From a bacterium (GTDB lineage Bacteria; Vulcanimicrobiota; Xenobia; Xenobiales; Xenobiaceae), in the NCBI GenBank assembly GCA_022839105.1, contig JALHDH010000004.1, forward strand, positions 8,653 to 72,652: DNA of 64,000 nt, read 5' to 3'. Under the pieces are notes generated by a model. That model saw nothing but the letters and a program-made list of their open reading frames with translations, was not told the DNA's origin and made no database searches. Shown piece by piece: positions 15,842 to 25,800 of this stretch. The stretch's first letter is position 1. Each line of letters opens with the position of its first letter. The position numbers were made by a program, and so were the translations under genes.

Positions 15842-17605
15842 TCAGAAGGAGGGGACCCCTCCCGCCAGGCCGACGAAGGCGTCCAGGGGATCCGGCGCCT
15901 GACGGGCCGCCTCCAGGACCAGGCTGGTCCCCTTCTCTCCGGTCGCCAGGTGGACCCGATCGCAAAGCTCCAGCAGGATCGAATACCCCAGCCCCAACGA
16001 GGGGGCGGTGGAGAAGCCGGGCATCAGGACGGCCCGCGGAAGGTTCGCAAAGGCGATGCCCGGCCCCACGTCGTCCAGGCGCAGGCGGACCGCAGCCTCG
16101 TCGGCGCGCACCTCGAGCCGGCCGGGAGGGCCGTACTTCACCACGTTGGTGGCCGCCTCCGAGACGCAGGTGACCATGTTGAAGATCGTCTCGGGCGAGA
16201 GCTCCTGCTCCTGCATGCACTTCTCGACGCTCCTCCGGGCCAGCGGAACGTCCGCCTTGTGCACCAGGGGAATGGAATCGAGAAGCTCCCCGCACCCATC
16301 CCAGTGGGCCTCGAGCTCCTCCTGCTCGCAGAGGATCAGTTTGCCCCGAGTGACCGCCTGCAGGGCATCCCTGTAGAACTGGCGGCGCGTGGCCTCCTCC
16401 TCCAGTCGCGACTCCACCCAGCGGGCATTCTGCAGGGCCATTCCGGCCTGGGCCCCGACCGAGATCAAGAGCGAGTTCTTCTCGCGGTTCATGGACTCGC
16501 CCTGGGTGGCCAGGACCCACAAGAAGCCGATCCTCTGGCTCCCGGCCGAGAGGGGGACACAGGCCAGGCCGGTATAGCCCTCCAACTGGACGATCCCGGC
16601 TGCCGGGTCGGGATCCTTCTCGGGATCCTTGACCACCCGGATGTTCTGATTGGGCATCAGGCGCTCGCAGAAGCCGGCGATGGCCTGCTCCAGGCGGGGG
16701 GAGAGCAGGGCACCCTCATGCAGATCCGATCGGGACGGGTCCTCGAGCCAGCGGATCCCGACGGCAGCGTAGTCCCCCAGGCTGCGAGCGGCCTTCAGGA
16801 CGGCGTGGACCACGTCGCAGACCCCGAAGGCCTGGCTGAGGGCGGAAGCCAGGCTGTAGAGGGTCACCAGGCTCCGGCTGGCCTCCAGCTCGGCCTCGGT
16901 CCGACAGGAATCCAGGCGGACCAGGGCCGAGGTTCCCAGGTAGGCTCCCTCGGGTCCGAAGCGAGGGGTGGGGTCCACTTCGACGATGGGTCCTCGACGG
17001 AGCTGAACCAGGAACGGGGCGATCACCCCACCGCGCTGCTGCTCGCGAACCGCCCGCAGGCAGAGCACGTCGCGCTCCTCGACCAGCTCCTCCAGGCGCA
17101 TGCCTTCCAGGCGTTCCTCCCGGACGACCCGCCGGATGGCTGCGTTGGACCAGCGGATCGAATCGTCGGGGCCCAGTTCCAGGAGGCCATCGCCGATGCG
17201 GTTGAGGAGCTTTCGATAGCGCTCGTGCACGGGGGCCTCACTGCTCTGCAGCTCCCACCAGGTCCCACAGGCCTGCAGAAGCTGGCGGGCGAATTTCAGG
17301 CTGCCGAAGCGGGTCCGCCCCAGGTAGGGGACCTCGTCCTCCAGGCCGGATCCGGCCCGCGGCCGGAAGAAGAGGGGAATCTCCAGGCCCGATTGGGCCG
17401 CCCGGGCCAGGACATCGGAATGCCCCCGCAAAGCCGCCGAGACCAGGACCAGATCCGCTCCGACCTCCTCGAGCAGGGTCCGGGCCGAACTGGCCCGGGC
17501 GCGATGCAGGACCCGCCCCCGGCGGGCCGCCAGGAGCTCTCCGAGAGAGCGCCGGCGCCGGGGACTGGCGTCAACCAGCAGGGTCTGAAACCGCGAGACA
17601 GGCAA
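15842..17605 (-). CDS. Receiver-like/PAS/GAF protein with anti-sigma-factor-type histidine-kinase-like ATPase domain
   Basis: This 587-residue regulator starts at a TTG with no obvious Shine-Dalgarno sequence. Residues 1-100 resemble a response-regulator receiver, but ADLVLVSAAL has Ser where the phospho-accepting Asp should be. A PAS-like segment (about 130-230) and a GAF domain (about 255-405, AGIVQLEGYTGLACVPL, LLISVGAQAGMALQNA) follow. The C-terminal domain is an RsbT/RsbW-like ATPase: N-box SEAATNVVKYG, then DDVGPGI and LGLGYSI. There is no phosphorylatable His box, so it probably acts as a serine kinase or switch on an anti-sigma-antagonist rather than as a two-component kinase. No STAS partner is adjacent. 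Confidence 0.8.
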   Translation of the reverse strand: MPVSRFQTLLVDASPRRRRSLGELLAARRGRVLHRARASSARTLLEEVGADLVLVSAALRGHSDVLARAAQSGLEIPLFFRPRAGSGLEDEVPYLGRTRFGSLKFARQLLQACGTWWELQSSEAPVHERYRKLLNRIGDGLLELGPDDSIRWSNAAIRRVVREERLEGMRLEELVEERDVLCLRAVREQQRGGVIAPFLVQLRRGPIVEVDPTPRFGPEGAYLGTSALVRLDSCRTEAELEASRSLVTLYSLASALSQAFGVCDVVHAVLKAARSLGDYAAVGIRWLEDPSRSDLHEGALLSPRLEQAIAGFCERLMPNQNIRVVKDPEKDPDPAAGIVQLEGYTGLACVPLSAGSQRIGFLWVLATQGESMNREKNSLLISVGAQAGMALQNARWVESRLEEEATRRQFYRDALQAVTRGKLILCEQEELEAHWDGCGELLDSIPLVHKADVPLARRSVEKCMQEQELSPETIFNMVTCVSEAATNVVKYGPPGRLEVRADEAAVRLRLDDVGPGIAFANLPRAVLMPGFSTAPSLGLGYSILLELCDRVHLATGEKGTSLVLEAARQAPDPLDAFVGLAGGVPSF

Positions 17606-17796
17606 GCGCGGGGGGTCTTCTCGTCCCGCCGAAACAGTCCTGTCCCGGAGGGCTCCGGTTCAATCCAGGAAAAGGAAGAAGCCTCTCCTGGTGGGGGAAG
17701 GTGGACCAGTCGAGGCTTGAGCTCAAGATAGCACCCGCTCCCGAAACGCGCTACCCCTAAATCCAACTATCCGTCTCGGGCACTAGGACAAATCTC

Positions 17797-18552
17797 CTAT
17801 CCCAACATGGCCTTCCAGTATTCCTTGCGCATCCTGGCGATATGGTGGATCGAGACCTCCTTGGGACAGACCGCCTCACACTCGCCGTGGTTGGTGCAGT
17901 TTCCAAAGCCCTCGAGATCCATCTGGCGGACCATGCTGGCCACCCGGCGCCGGGCCTCGGGACGGCCCTGGGGGAGATAGGCCAACTGGGAAACCTTGGC
18001 GGAGGTGAACAGGAACGCCGAGGCGTTGGGGCAGGCGGCCACGCAGGCCCCGCACCCGATGCAGGAGGCCGCGTCCATGGCGTTCTCGGCATCGTCCTTG
18101 GGGATCGGGATGGCGTTTCCGTCCGGAGCTGATCCCGCATTCTGGGAGACGAAGCCCCCCGCCTGGATGATCCGATCCAGGGCGGTGCGATCCACCACCA
18201 GATCGCGAAGCACCGGGAAGGCTGCAGCCCGGAACGGCTCGACCTCGATGGTCTGCCCATCCTGGAAATGCCGCATCCGCAGGGTGCAGGTGGTCGTGGC
18301 CGAGAGCGGACCGTGGGCCACCCCGGTGATCACCAGGCCGCACATCCCACAGATCCCTTCGCGGCAGTCGCTGTCGAACTCGACGGGACGCTCTCCCTTC
18401 CGGGTCAACTGCACGTTCAACTCGTCCAGCATCTCCAGGAAGGACATCTCCGGCGAGATGTCCACCACCTTGTAATCCACCAACCGGCCAGGCTCCTGTG
18501 GGCCTTCCTGACGCCAGACCCGAAGGTTGAAGGACATGCTCTGGGTGCTCAT
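17797..18552 (-). CDS. sdhB: Succinate dehydrogenase/fumarate reductase iron-sulfur subunit
   Basis: The 251-residue protein has the [2Fe-2S] ligands CREGICGMC plus Cys89 in the N-terminal half. The C-terminal ferredoxin-like half holds [12 protein letters not shown] and [13 protein letters not shown], matching the [4Fe-4S] and [3Fe-4S] sites. It passes electrons between the flavoprotein and the membrane anchor. The longer N-terminus and [14 protein letters not shown] wording resemble B-type enzymes (Bacteroidetes, epsilon-proteobacteria). It is the last gene of sdhCAB, 12 bp after sdhA. Confidence 0.94.
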   Translation of the reverse strand: MSTQSMSFNLRVWRQEGPQEPGRLVDYKVVDISPEMSFLEMLDELNVQLTRKGERPVEFDSDCREGICGMCGLVITGVAHGPLSATTTCTLRMRHFQDGQTIEVEPFRAAAFPVLRDLVVDRTALDRIIQAGGFVSQNAGSAPDGNAIPIPKDDAENAMDAASCIGCGACVAACPNASAFLFTSAKVSQLAYLPQGRPEARRRVASMVRQMDLEGFGNCTNHGECEAVCPKEVSIHHIARMRKEYWKAMLG

Positions 18553-18564
18553 GGCGTGCTCCTG

Positions 18565-20520
18565 CTACTTGTAGCTGCGCTGCCCGGGCTGCACGTGCTC
18601 GAACTTGAGGTTCTCCTTGTGCAGGCGGGGGCGTTGAAGATCCCCGGTGTACTCCCACGCGGCCACGTAGGTGAAGCGCTCGTCGTCGCGCAGGGCCTCG
18701 CCCTCGGGGGTCCGGAACTCCTCGCGGAAATGGCCGCCGCAGGACTCCTCGCGATGCAGGGCGTCCATGGCCAGCAACTCCGCGAACTCCAGGTAGTCGG
18801 CCACCCGGATCGCCATCTCCAGGCTCCTGTTGAGTTCCCTCTCGCCACCTGGGATGCAGACCTCCTGCCAGAAGGACTTGCGGAGGTCCCGGATCTCCTC
18901 GAGCGCCTGGTTCAGGCCCGAGGCCTCCCGGCTCATGCCGACCCGCTCCCAGCAGATATGGCCCAGACGGCGCCACAGGTCGCGAACCGGCTCCTTGCCT
19001 GCCACCTCGAGCAGGCTCTGGATGCCCTGCCGAACCTCGGCCGCGGCCTGGGCGAAGGCCTCATGCTCGGTGGAGATCGGCTGGGGACGCCACTCGGCGA
19101 GGTAGGCTCCCAGGGTATAGGGGATCACGAAGTAGCCGTCGGCCAGGCCCTGCATCAGGGCGCTGGCGCCCAGGCGGTTGGCCCCGTGATCCGAAAAGTT
19201 CGCCTCGCCCAGGGCGAAGAGGCCCGGAATGGTGGTCATGAGGTTGTAGTCCACCCAGAGCCCGCCCATCGTGTAGTGGGGCGCCGGATAGATCCGCATG
19301 GGGACCCGATAGGGATCCTCGGCGGTGATCTCCTCATACATGTGGAAGAGGTTTCCGTAGCGTTCGGCGATGACCGGCCGGCCCAGACGCTCGAGGGCGG
19401 CCTGGAAGTCCAGGAAGACGGCCCGGCCGGTCTTGCCCACCCCCTTGCCTTCGTCGCACATCCGCTTGGCCGCGCGCGAGGCGATGTCCCGGGGGACCAG
19501 GTTCCCGAAGGCCGGGTAGATCCGCTCGAGGTAATAATCCCTCTCGGATTCGGGGATCTCCGCCGCCGAGCGGTGGTCTCCGGCCTTGGCAGGAACCCAG
19601 ACCCGCCCATCGTTGCGCAGGCTCTCGCTCATCAAGGTCAGCTTGGACTGGGTTTCGGCCTCCTGCGGGATGCAGGTCGGGTGGATCTGGGTGAAGCAGG
19701 GGTTGGCGAAGAAGGCGCCGCGCTTGTGACACCTCCAGGCCGCCGAGTTATTGCAGTTGACGGCGTTGGTCGACAGATAGAAGACCGTCGAGTAGCCGCC
19801 GGTGGCGAGCAGGACCGCGTCCCCGGCATAGGTCTCGAGCTCGCCGGTCACCAGGTTGCGGCAGACGATCCCCCGGGCCCGCCCGTCGACCAGCACCAGG
19901 TCCAGCATCTCGCGCCGGGCCAGCATCGTGACGGTGCCCGCCGCGACCTGGCGCATCAACGAGCCATAGGCTCCCAGCAACAACTGCTGGCCGGTCTGCC
20001 CCCGGGCGTAGAAGGTCCGGGAGACCTGGGCCCCCCCGAAGGAGCGATTGGCCAGGGTGCCGCCATACTCGCGGGCGAAGGGCACCCCCTGAGCCACGCA
20101 CTGATCGATGATGGCGCCGGAAAGCTCGGCGAGCCGGTACACGTTGGCCTCGCGGGCCCGGAAGTCTCCGCCCTTGACCGTGTCGTAGAAGAGCCGGAAA
20201 TCCGAGTCCCCGTCGTTCTGGTAGTTCTTCGAGGCGTTGATGCCGCCCTGGGCGGCCACCGAATGGGCCCGGCGCGGACTGTCCTGGATGCAGAAGTTCA
20301 GGACCCGATAGCCCAGTTCGCCCAGGGCAGCCGCCGCGGCCCCCCCGGCAAGACCCGTTCCGACCACCAGGATCGTGTGCTTGCGCTTGTTGGCGGGCGA
20401 GACCAGGGAGACATGGCCCCGATGGTCCGTCCACTTGCGCTCCAGGGGGCCCGGGGGAATCCGGGCGTCCAGGATTCGGGCCGATTCCTCGGGTGGGGCA
20501 TTGAGGAAGGTCTGGTTCAC
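18565..20520 (-). CDS. sdhA: Succinate dehydrogenase/fumarate reductase flavoprotein subunit
   Basis: The 651-residue protein starts at GTG 20520, which overlaps the sdhC stop (GTGA). It has the FAD dinucleotide motif [19 protein letters not shown], the flavinylation region [14 protein letters not shown], a substrate-site segment IHPTCIPQ and the conserved [19 protein letters not shown]. The length and the [20 protein letters not shown]-terminus match B-type (SdhA/FrdA, non-classical) enzymes. It oxidises succinate or reduces fumarate on the cytoplasmic face. Sequence alone does not tell the physiological direction. Confidence 0.95.
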   Translation of the reverse strand: MNQTFLNAPPEESARILDARIPPGPLERKWTDHRGHVSLVSPANKRKHTILVVGTGLAGGAAAAALGELGYRVLNFCIQDSPRRAHSVAAQGGINASKNYQNDGDSDFRLFYDTVKGGDFRAREANVYRLAELSGAIIDQCVAQGVPFAREYGGTLANRSFGGAQVSRTFYARGQTGQQLLLGAYGSLMRQVAAGTVTMLARREMLDLVLVDGRARGIVCRNLVTGELETYAGDAVLLATGGYSTVFYLSTNAVNCNNSAAWRCHKRGAFFANPCFTQIHPTCIPQEAETQSKLTLMSESLRNDGRVWVPAKAGDHRSAAEIPESERDYYLERIYPAFGNLVPRDIASRAAKRMCDEGKGVGKTGRAVFLDFQAALERLGRPVIAERYGNLFHMYEEITAEDPYRVPMRIYPAPHYTMGGLWVDYNLMTTIPGLFALGEANFSDHGANRLGASALMQGLADGYFVIPYTLGAYLAEWRPQPISTEHEAFAQAAAEVRQGIQSLLEVAGKEPVRDLWRRLGHICWERVGMSREASGLNQALEEIRDLRKSFWQEVCIPGGERELNRSLEMAIRVADYLEFAELLAMDALHREESCGGHFREEFRTPEGEALRDDERFTYVAAWEYTGDLQRPRLHKENLKFEHVQPGQRSYK

Positions 20521-21266
20521 CGGGCACCTCCGAGGGTGGACGGCGCGGACTGGAAGGGACCGGCCGGGTCCACCACGGCATAGATGTAGACGGGCAGGAC
20601 GAGGAAGCCCAGGGCCAGCAGGACCGCCAGCACGGCCCCCAGGATGAAGAGGGCGCGCCGCAGGGGGGTGTTGATCGTCCCCAGGGTCTGGAAGGCGCTC
20701 CAGATCCCGTGGCGCAGGTGGAATCCCAGAAGGGCCATCACGAAGAGGTAGATCCCCATCCAGAGCGGGGTGTGGAAGGCCTCGACCACGGTCCGGTACA
20801 CGTCCCGGACGGGATGGGCGCTGCCGGCCGACTCGGCGGTCACATGCCAGTCGAAGCCGACGCCGAAGCGGAACTGGGCCACGTGCAGGACCAGGAAGGC
20901 CAGCAGGATCAGACCCGTCACCACCATGGTCCGGCTGGACAGGGTCTGGTGGCTGCGTCCCCCGGCCGGGCGGCTGACCGCATAGCCCTGGGTCCGGCCG
21001 CGCCGGTTCTGCAGGGTGGCGCTCAGGGCCGTCAGGGCGTGAACCCCGAACAGGACCAGCAAGGCCAGCTCGCCGAAGGGCCGAAGCCCCCCGTGCAGCG
21101 CCGTCTCCAGGAAGTAGGCGTAGTCGTTCATCGCCTGGTTGCCCATGAACAGGGTGAGGTTCCCCACCAGGTGCACGATCACGAAACCAACCAGGCAGAT
21201 TCCCGTCAAGGCGGTCCAGAACTTCCTGCCGACGGTGCTCCAGTACAAGGACACGAAGGTGTTCAT
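20517..21266 (-). CDS. sdhC: Succinate dehydrogenase cytochrome b subunit (B-type, single anchor)
   Basis: The 249-residue membrane protein starts at ATG 21266. It has five predicted helices, including [74 protein letters not shown] and a C-terminal hydrophobic helix. The histidines in the helices (IVHLVGN, GVHALTA, VLHVAQF, FHLRHG) fit the two b-hemes of single-polypeptide B-type anchors. The absence of an SdhD gene also fits. It binds quinone/menaquinone. It is the first gene of the operon, divergent from the CPBP protease gene with 141 bp between. Confidence 0.93.
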   Translation of the reverse strand: MNTFVSLYWSTVGRKFWTALTGICLVGFVIVHLVGNLTLFMGNQAMNDYAYFLETALHGGLRPFGELALLVLFGVHALTALSATLQNRRGRTQGYAVSRPAGGRSHQTLSSRTMVVTGLILLAFLVLHVAQFRFGVGFDWHVTAESAGSAHPVRDVYRTVVEAFHTPLWMGIYLFVMALLGFHLRHGIWSAFQTLGTINTPLRRALFILGAVLAVLLALGFLVLPVYIYAVVDPAGPFQSAPSTLGGAR

Positions 21267-21407
21267 AGTCGGCCGCGCCCGGGCTCCTTTCCACAAACAA
21301 GACCCGTGCCCCGGGGGACACGGTCCAGGCTCCCCCCCTTCCCTCCGCAGCCAGGGGTTCCTCCTGGGTTCACAGGGGCCTCCCCACCGAGCGGGAATGA
21401 GGAGCAG

Positions 21408-22751
21408 GTGAGACTCCCCCGACCCTTCCTGACGCTCCTGCTGCTCGTCCTGGGACTCCCGCTGCTCTGGCCCCATCCGGGTGCCCCGGCACCCTCCGAC
21501 GAGGTCCCCGTCCAGGTCCGCCTGCAGGCCGACCTGGCCCTCCGGCTGATCCGTCTGGCCGACCTGGCGGAAGGCGAGTTGCCCCCCCCCTCGCGCACGA
21601 ACCTCGAGACGCTCGCCCTGTCCATGCTGGATCAGGGCCTGGCCCACCGACCGGAGAACCCCGACCTCCTGCTCCGCCGCGCCCTGCTCTCGGCTCGCGC
21701 CGGGAACCTCCCCGAAGCCCTCGCGCTTCTCTCGGAGATCCAGGATCCAGGCCCGACGATCTCCGCGATCCAGAGAGCCTGGAAGCAGGGGCGGCCGGGC
21801 CTGGACCGGACGGACTCGATCCGGGAATCCCTGGATGGCTACGCCCTCTACCTGGCCCTGAACCAGACCGGCTGCGTGGAGGCCGCCCAGGCCCTGCGCC
21901 CCGAGCAGGAGGCTCGCGCCAGGAAGGACCTCGGTCTGCTGGCTCTTCTGGCCGGCCTGACCCTGATCAGCCTGAGCCTGGGAACGGCGGCCTGGATCGG
22001 GATGCCCTGGGTGATCCGTCAGCGCCCCCTTCAAGGCGGACCTCCTCACCCCACCCGCTGGGATCCTCTGGGGGCCCTGGCCTGCCTGGTGGGCTTCCAG
22101 GTGCTGGTGGCCCTGTTCGGAGGGAGCCTGTTCACGGCCCTGGGCGCCCTGGGGCTCTCGAAGATCGCCACGGGGGTGGCCACCCAGATCCTGATCTATC
22201 TGCTGGCCCTGGCCGGACTGGCCCGACTCCTCCCCCGCCTGGCCCGACCGGAGGGAGCCTGCAGGCCGATCGCTCTTCTGGGGCTCTCCCGGCCCCGGGG
22301 TCGGGATCTCCTGGCCGGCCTGATCGGCTTCTGGATGGCCCTCCCCGCCGTGCTGGCGGCCTCCTGGGCCACCTCTGCGATCCTGGGGCATTCCCCGGTT
22401 TCCTCCAACCCTGCCCTGGAGAGGATCCTGAGTGCCTCTCCGGGAGAGCTCCTCGCCCTGGGCGTCCTGATCGCACTGGCCGCTCCCCTCTTCGAGGAGA
22501 TCCTCTTTCGCGGGGTGCTCTTCGGGGGACTGCGCCGGCCCCTGGGGCCTTGGGGAGCCGGGCTGGTCAGCTCGGTGCTCTTCGCCCTGCTGCACGGGGA
22601 TCCTCAGGCCAGGCTGGTCCTGGCGGTGCTGGGGGGGATCTTCGCGGCGCTCTACCACAAGACCGGCAGCCTCTGGCCGGCGGTGCTGGCCCACGCCCTG
22701 TGGAACGGGGCCACCGTGACGGCAATGCTCGTGCTCATGGCCAATCGCTGA
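21408..22751 (+). CDS. CPBP-family intramembrane metalloprotease
   Basis: This 447-residue protein starts at GTG 21408 (GAGGAG just upstream, short spacing). The N-terminus is a signal-like helix followed by a soluble helical part (about residues 25-165) with TPR-like content (QGLAHRPENPDLLLRRALLSARAGNLPEALALL). The C-terminal half has about seven helices carrying the CPBP/Abi motifs: FEEILFRGVLFGGL (catalytic Glu pair and Arg), LLHGDP and LAHALWNG. CPBP proteases cleave within membranes; in bacteria the targets are mostly unknown. The N-terminal extension is an addition to the core domain. The gene stands alone. Confidence 0.87.
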   Translation: MRLPRPFLTLLLLVLGLPLLWPHPGAPAPSDEVPVQVRLQADLALRLIRLADLAEGELPPPSRTNLETLALSMLDQGLAHRPENPDLLLRRALLSARAGNLPEALALLSEIQDPGPTISAIQRAWKQGRPGLDRTDSIRESLDGYALYLALNQTGCVEAAQALRPEQEARARKDLGLLALLAGLTLISLSLGTAAWIGMPWVIRQRPLQGGPPHPTRWDPLGALACLVGFQVLVALFGGSLFTALGALGLSKIATGVATQILIYLLALAGLARLLPRLARPEGACRPIALLGLSRPRGRDLLAGLIGFWMALPAVLAASWATSAILGHSPVSSNPALERILSASPGELLALGVLIALAAPLFEEILFRGVLFGGLRRPLGPWGAGLVSSVLFALLHGDPQARLVLAVLGGIFAALYHKTGSLWPAVLAHALWNGATVTAMLVLMANR

Positions 22752-22859
22752 CGAACCCGCCTTCAAGGCGCCCCTCGAAAACCGGACGGACGACCGGGAG
22801 GACAAGCTTCCGAAAGACGATGAGGACTGCGCCGGAAGCCGAAGTCGCGGGCAGACGGG

Positions 22860-25800
22860 CTACAGGTCGTACAGCGAACGCCGTCCCACCACCATCAGCA
22901 TGTTGAGGACCTGGCGTTCGGTCTCCTCGGGCATCCCGAAGGCCTGGGCGATCTCGGTCGCCAGGCTCCGGATCCCGTCGCGGGAGGACTCTTCGCGGGC
23001 CTCGGAGACTTCGGGAGCAGGCGCCGGCCCGGTCTCCTCCGGAGAGGGCTGAGGCTCCTCGATCGGCGCGGGCTGTTCCTCGGCCGAACCCGGACGCGGG
23101 AGCGAGGCTGCGGCCTTGCGGCCATGGAAGAGCGCCAGCAGGGCCTGGAGATCCTGGAGGTCCCGCTCTTCCTGACCGACCTGCTCGCGCAAGAAGGCCA
23201 GTTCGTGAAGCAAGGGAGAAAACCGGACCCGGTGGAGTTGAAAGACCTCGGCCGTGCGCAGGTCCGCCGGACGCGACAGGGTGAAGGCGGGCAGGTGGCT
23301 CTCGAGATCCTCCAGCGCCATCCCGCCCACCTTGGCCAGCCTCAGGACGCGGACCTGTTGGGACCCGGTCGTGGCCAGGAGCTCGGCCAGATCCAGGAAG
23401 AACCGGGACTCCTCGAGGACCTCCGAGACGAACGAGCTCTCGCGGCGCCTGAAGACTCCGACCGACTCGCCGGGCGGAAGGTGGTACAGGGTCCTGGGCA
23501 GGTCCGGCCCGGTGAGGTAGGGTGAGGCTCCCAGTTCGTTCTTGAGCTCGGCGGCGTGGTCCTCGATGAAGAAGTGATAGTCCAGGAAGAGCTCGGCGGG
23601 GTTCTCCTCGGCGACCAGCTCGGCCAGGCGCCGGCCCAGCGAGAGGGCCATCACCTTCCAGGAATCCAGCCAGGCCCCGCGGAGCTGCTCGAGCTCCCGG
23701 CTGGAGATCATCGTGAAGTAGCGCCTCTTGAAGAGCGACCCGTCCTGCCGGCAGGCGCAGTTCAGGGCGGCCATGACCTCCACCAGGGGCTTGAGCAGCT
23801 CGGCCCGGAGGTTCCCCTCCGGATCGGCCAGGGCAAGGGTGGCGGCCCGCTTGGGGTCGGAGGTCTTCAGGCTCTTGAACCAGTTGCGGATCTCGTTCTC
23901 CACGCGCCGCAACTCCTCGGCTTCCAGACCGGGGATCTCGCTGAGAGGCTCCTCTTCGGCCGCTTCGGGGAGCTCGTCGGGAGCCAGATGCACCAGGTCC
24001 ACCATCTCCGGCAGGGGCACCTTGTCCATCAGGCACAAGCGCAAGAGCCCTTCGGCGGCGGCGCGCCCCACGGCCGGTTCGGGGTCGGCCAGGCCCCGCG
24101 AAAGCTCGTACTCCACCACCAGCCGGACGCTGGAATCGGGGACCTCCTCGGCCGTGGCCAACAAGCGCAAGGCCATGGCCCGGATCGAAGGATCGGGAGA
24201 GTCGAGCATCTCCATCAGGCGATTGTGGATCACCGCGCGGAACCGCGTGGCGTCGTAGTGCTTGAAGTAGCCCTCCGAGCCCACCAGTTCGGAGCGGCAC
24301 ATCTCGTACATGATGCGCAGTCCGGCGAACTCGAGTTGCTCGCGCCCCGCGCCGCCCTCCAGCAGGGGACGGTAGAGTCGGAAATCGAATCTCCGGGTCT
24401 CGCGGAGATTCTTGTTCAGGTCGTCGTGGGTCCGGGCATCGATCAGGCCGGCCAGGATGTCCCGGGCGGGGCTCGACCACAGGGTCTTGCGAATCCGCTC
24501 CAGCAGATCGGGCCGGGCCATCAGGGATTGATGGTCGGTGGGACGGGTCAGCACCTGCCAGAGGGCCTCGTGGATCCACTCCAGGTTGCGAAGCTCGGTC
24601 GAAAGGGTGTCGGTCCGCCCCAACAGGGCGTCCTGCCCCAGTTCCCGCATGATGCCGGGCAGGCCCGAGGCCTCCGGGAACCAGACGACCTGGTGGCTCC
24701 ACTCCAACCCCGAGTTGGCGGGTGGCTCGAGATCCCGGGTGGACTCGACCAGCTCAAGGCAGCGGAAATGACGGTTCTGCCGGTTGTCCAGGTAGACGGC
24801 CACGACCCGGCGGCAACCCACCAGTTCTTCGTCCTCCACCTTCTTCAGGCCGGCCAGCACCAGACGGCTGAAGTGGAAGGCGCTGAATCCCTCGACGAAA
24901 CTGAAGCTGGTCCGTCTGCCCTCAGAAGCAGGGCTGCGCCACTCACCGTCCCGGATCGAACCCAGGCGCCTCCAGACCAGCGAACGGTCCAGATCCGACT
25001 GGAAGACCGCCACCAGGTCGTGCCCGGATTCAGCCAGGACCGCGAGATCGGGCTCGCTGAGCTGGTCCAGGATCGGGAAGGCCCCCAGGACCATCCGGGT
25101 GAACTCCAGCTCGCCATCCTCAAGGGCATGGTTGGCCTCTTCGGGCGAGCGGATCCAGTGCCAGTGGTGCCCCGCCCTCCCGGGCACCCGGAATCCACCC
25201 AGCAACCCGGCCTGGGCCTGCCCGACCAGGGCCGGCAGGCTTCGGGAGATCGGCTCCTGCTCGGACTCCTCCAGGACCAGGCCCCGGAGCTGCACCTCGA
25301 AGGCGCCGGCCACCGCGACCATGGCGTACATGGAGGTGTCGACCGTCTCCGAACTCCGGCTGAGGTTCTCCAGGTCGGCTTCGCTGAGGAAGCCCACCTC
25401 GGCGTCGACGAAGAGGCAAAGGGCCACCAGGGTATTGGCCTGATAGCGGCGCCCGGCCGCCGAGAGCAGGGCCAACAAGGCCAACTGCTCGTCATTCAGG
25501 CCGATCCGACCTTCGGGAAGACGCTGCTTGAGGCCCTCGGCAAAGGCGGCCGCGCGCCGGCTGTTGCTCTCCTGGGCGATCTGCTCGAGGATCTCCAGAG
25601 GGGTCCGGCGATCCCGCTGCTGACGCAGCTTCTCGCGGACCTGGATCAGGGCGTCCTGGGTGGAGCGGGCCCGGACCGACTCCAGGGACTCCTCGAGGAA
25701 AGGGAACTCGCTGGCCCAGGCTGCCGGCTCGAGTTCCAGACCGAAGTGCTCGGCCACCAGCAGGATGGCGTCGGCCGTGATCGGGATCTCCTCGGACTCC

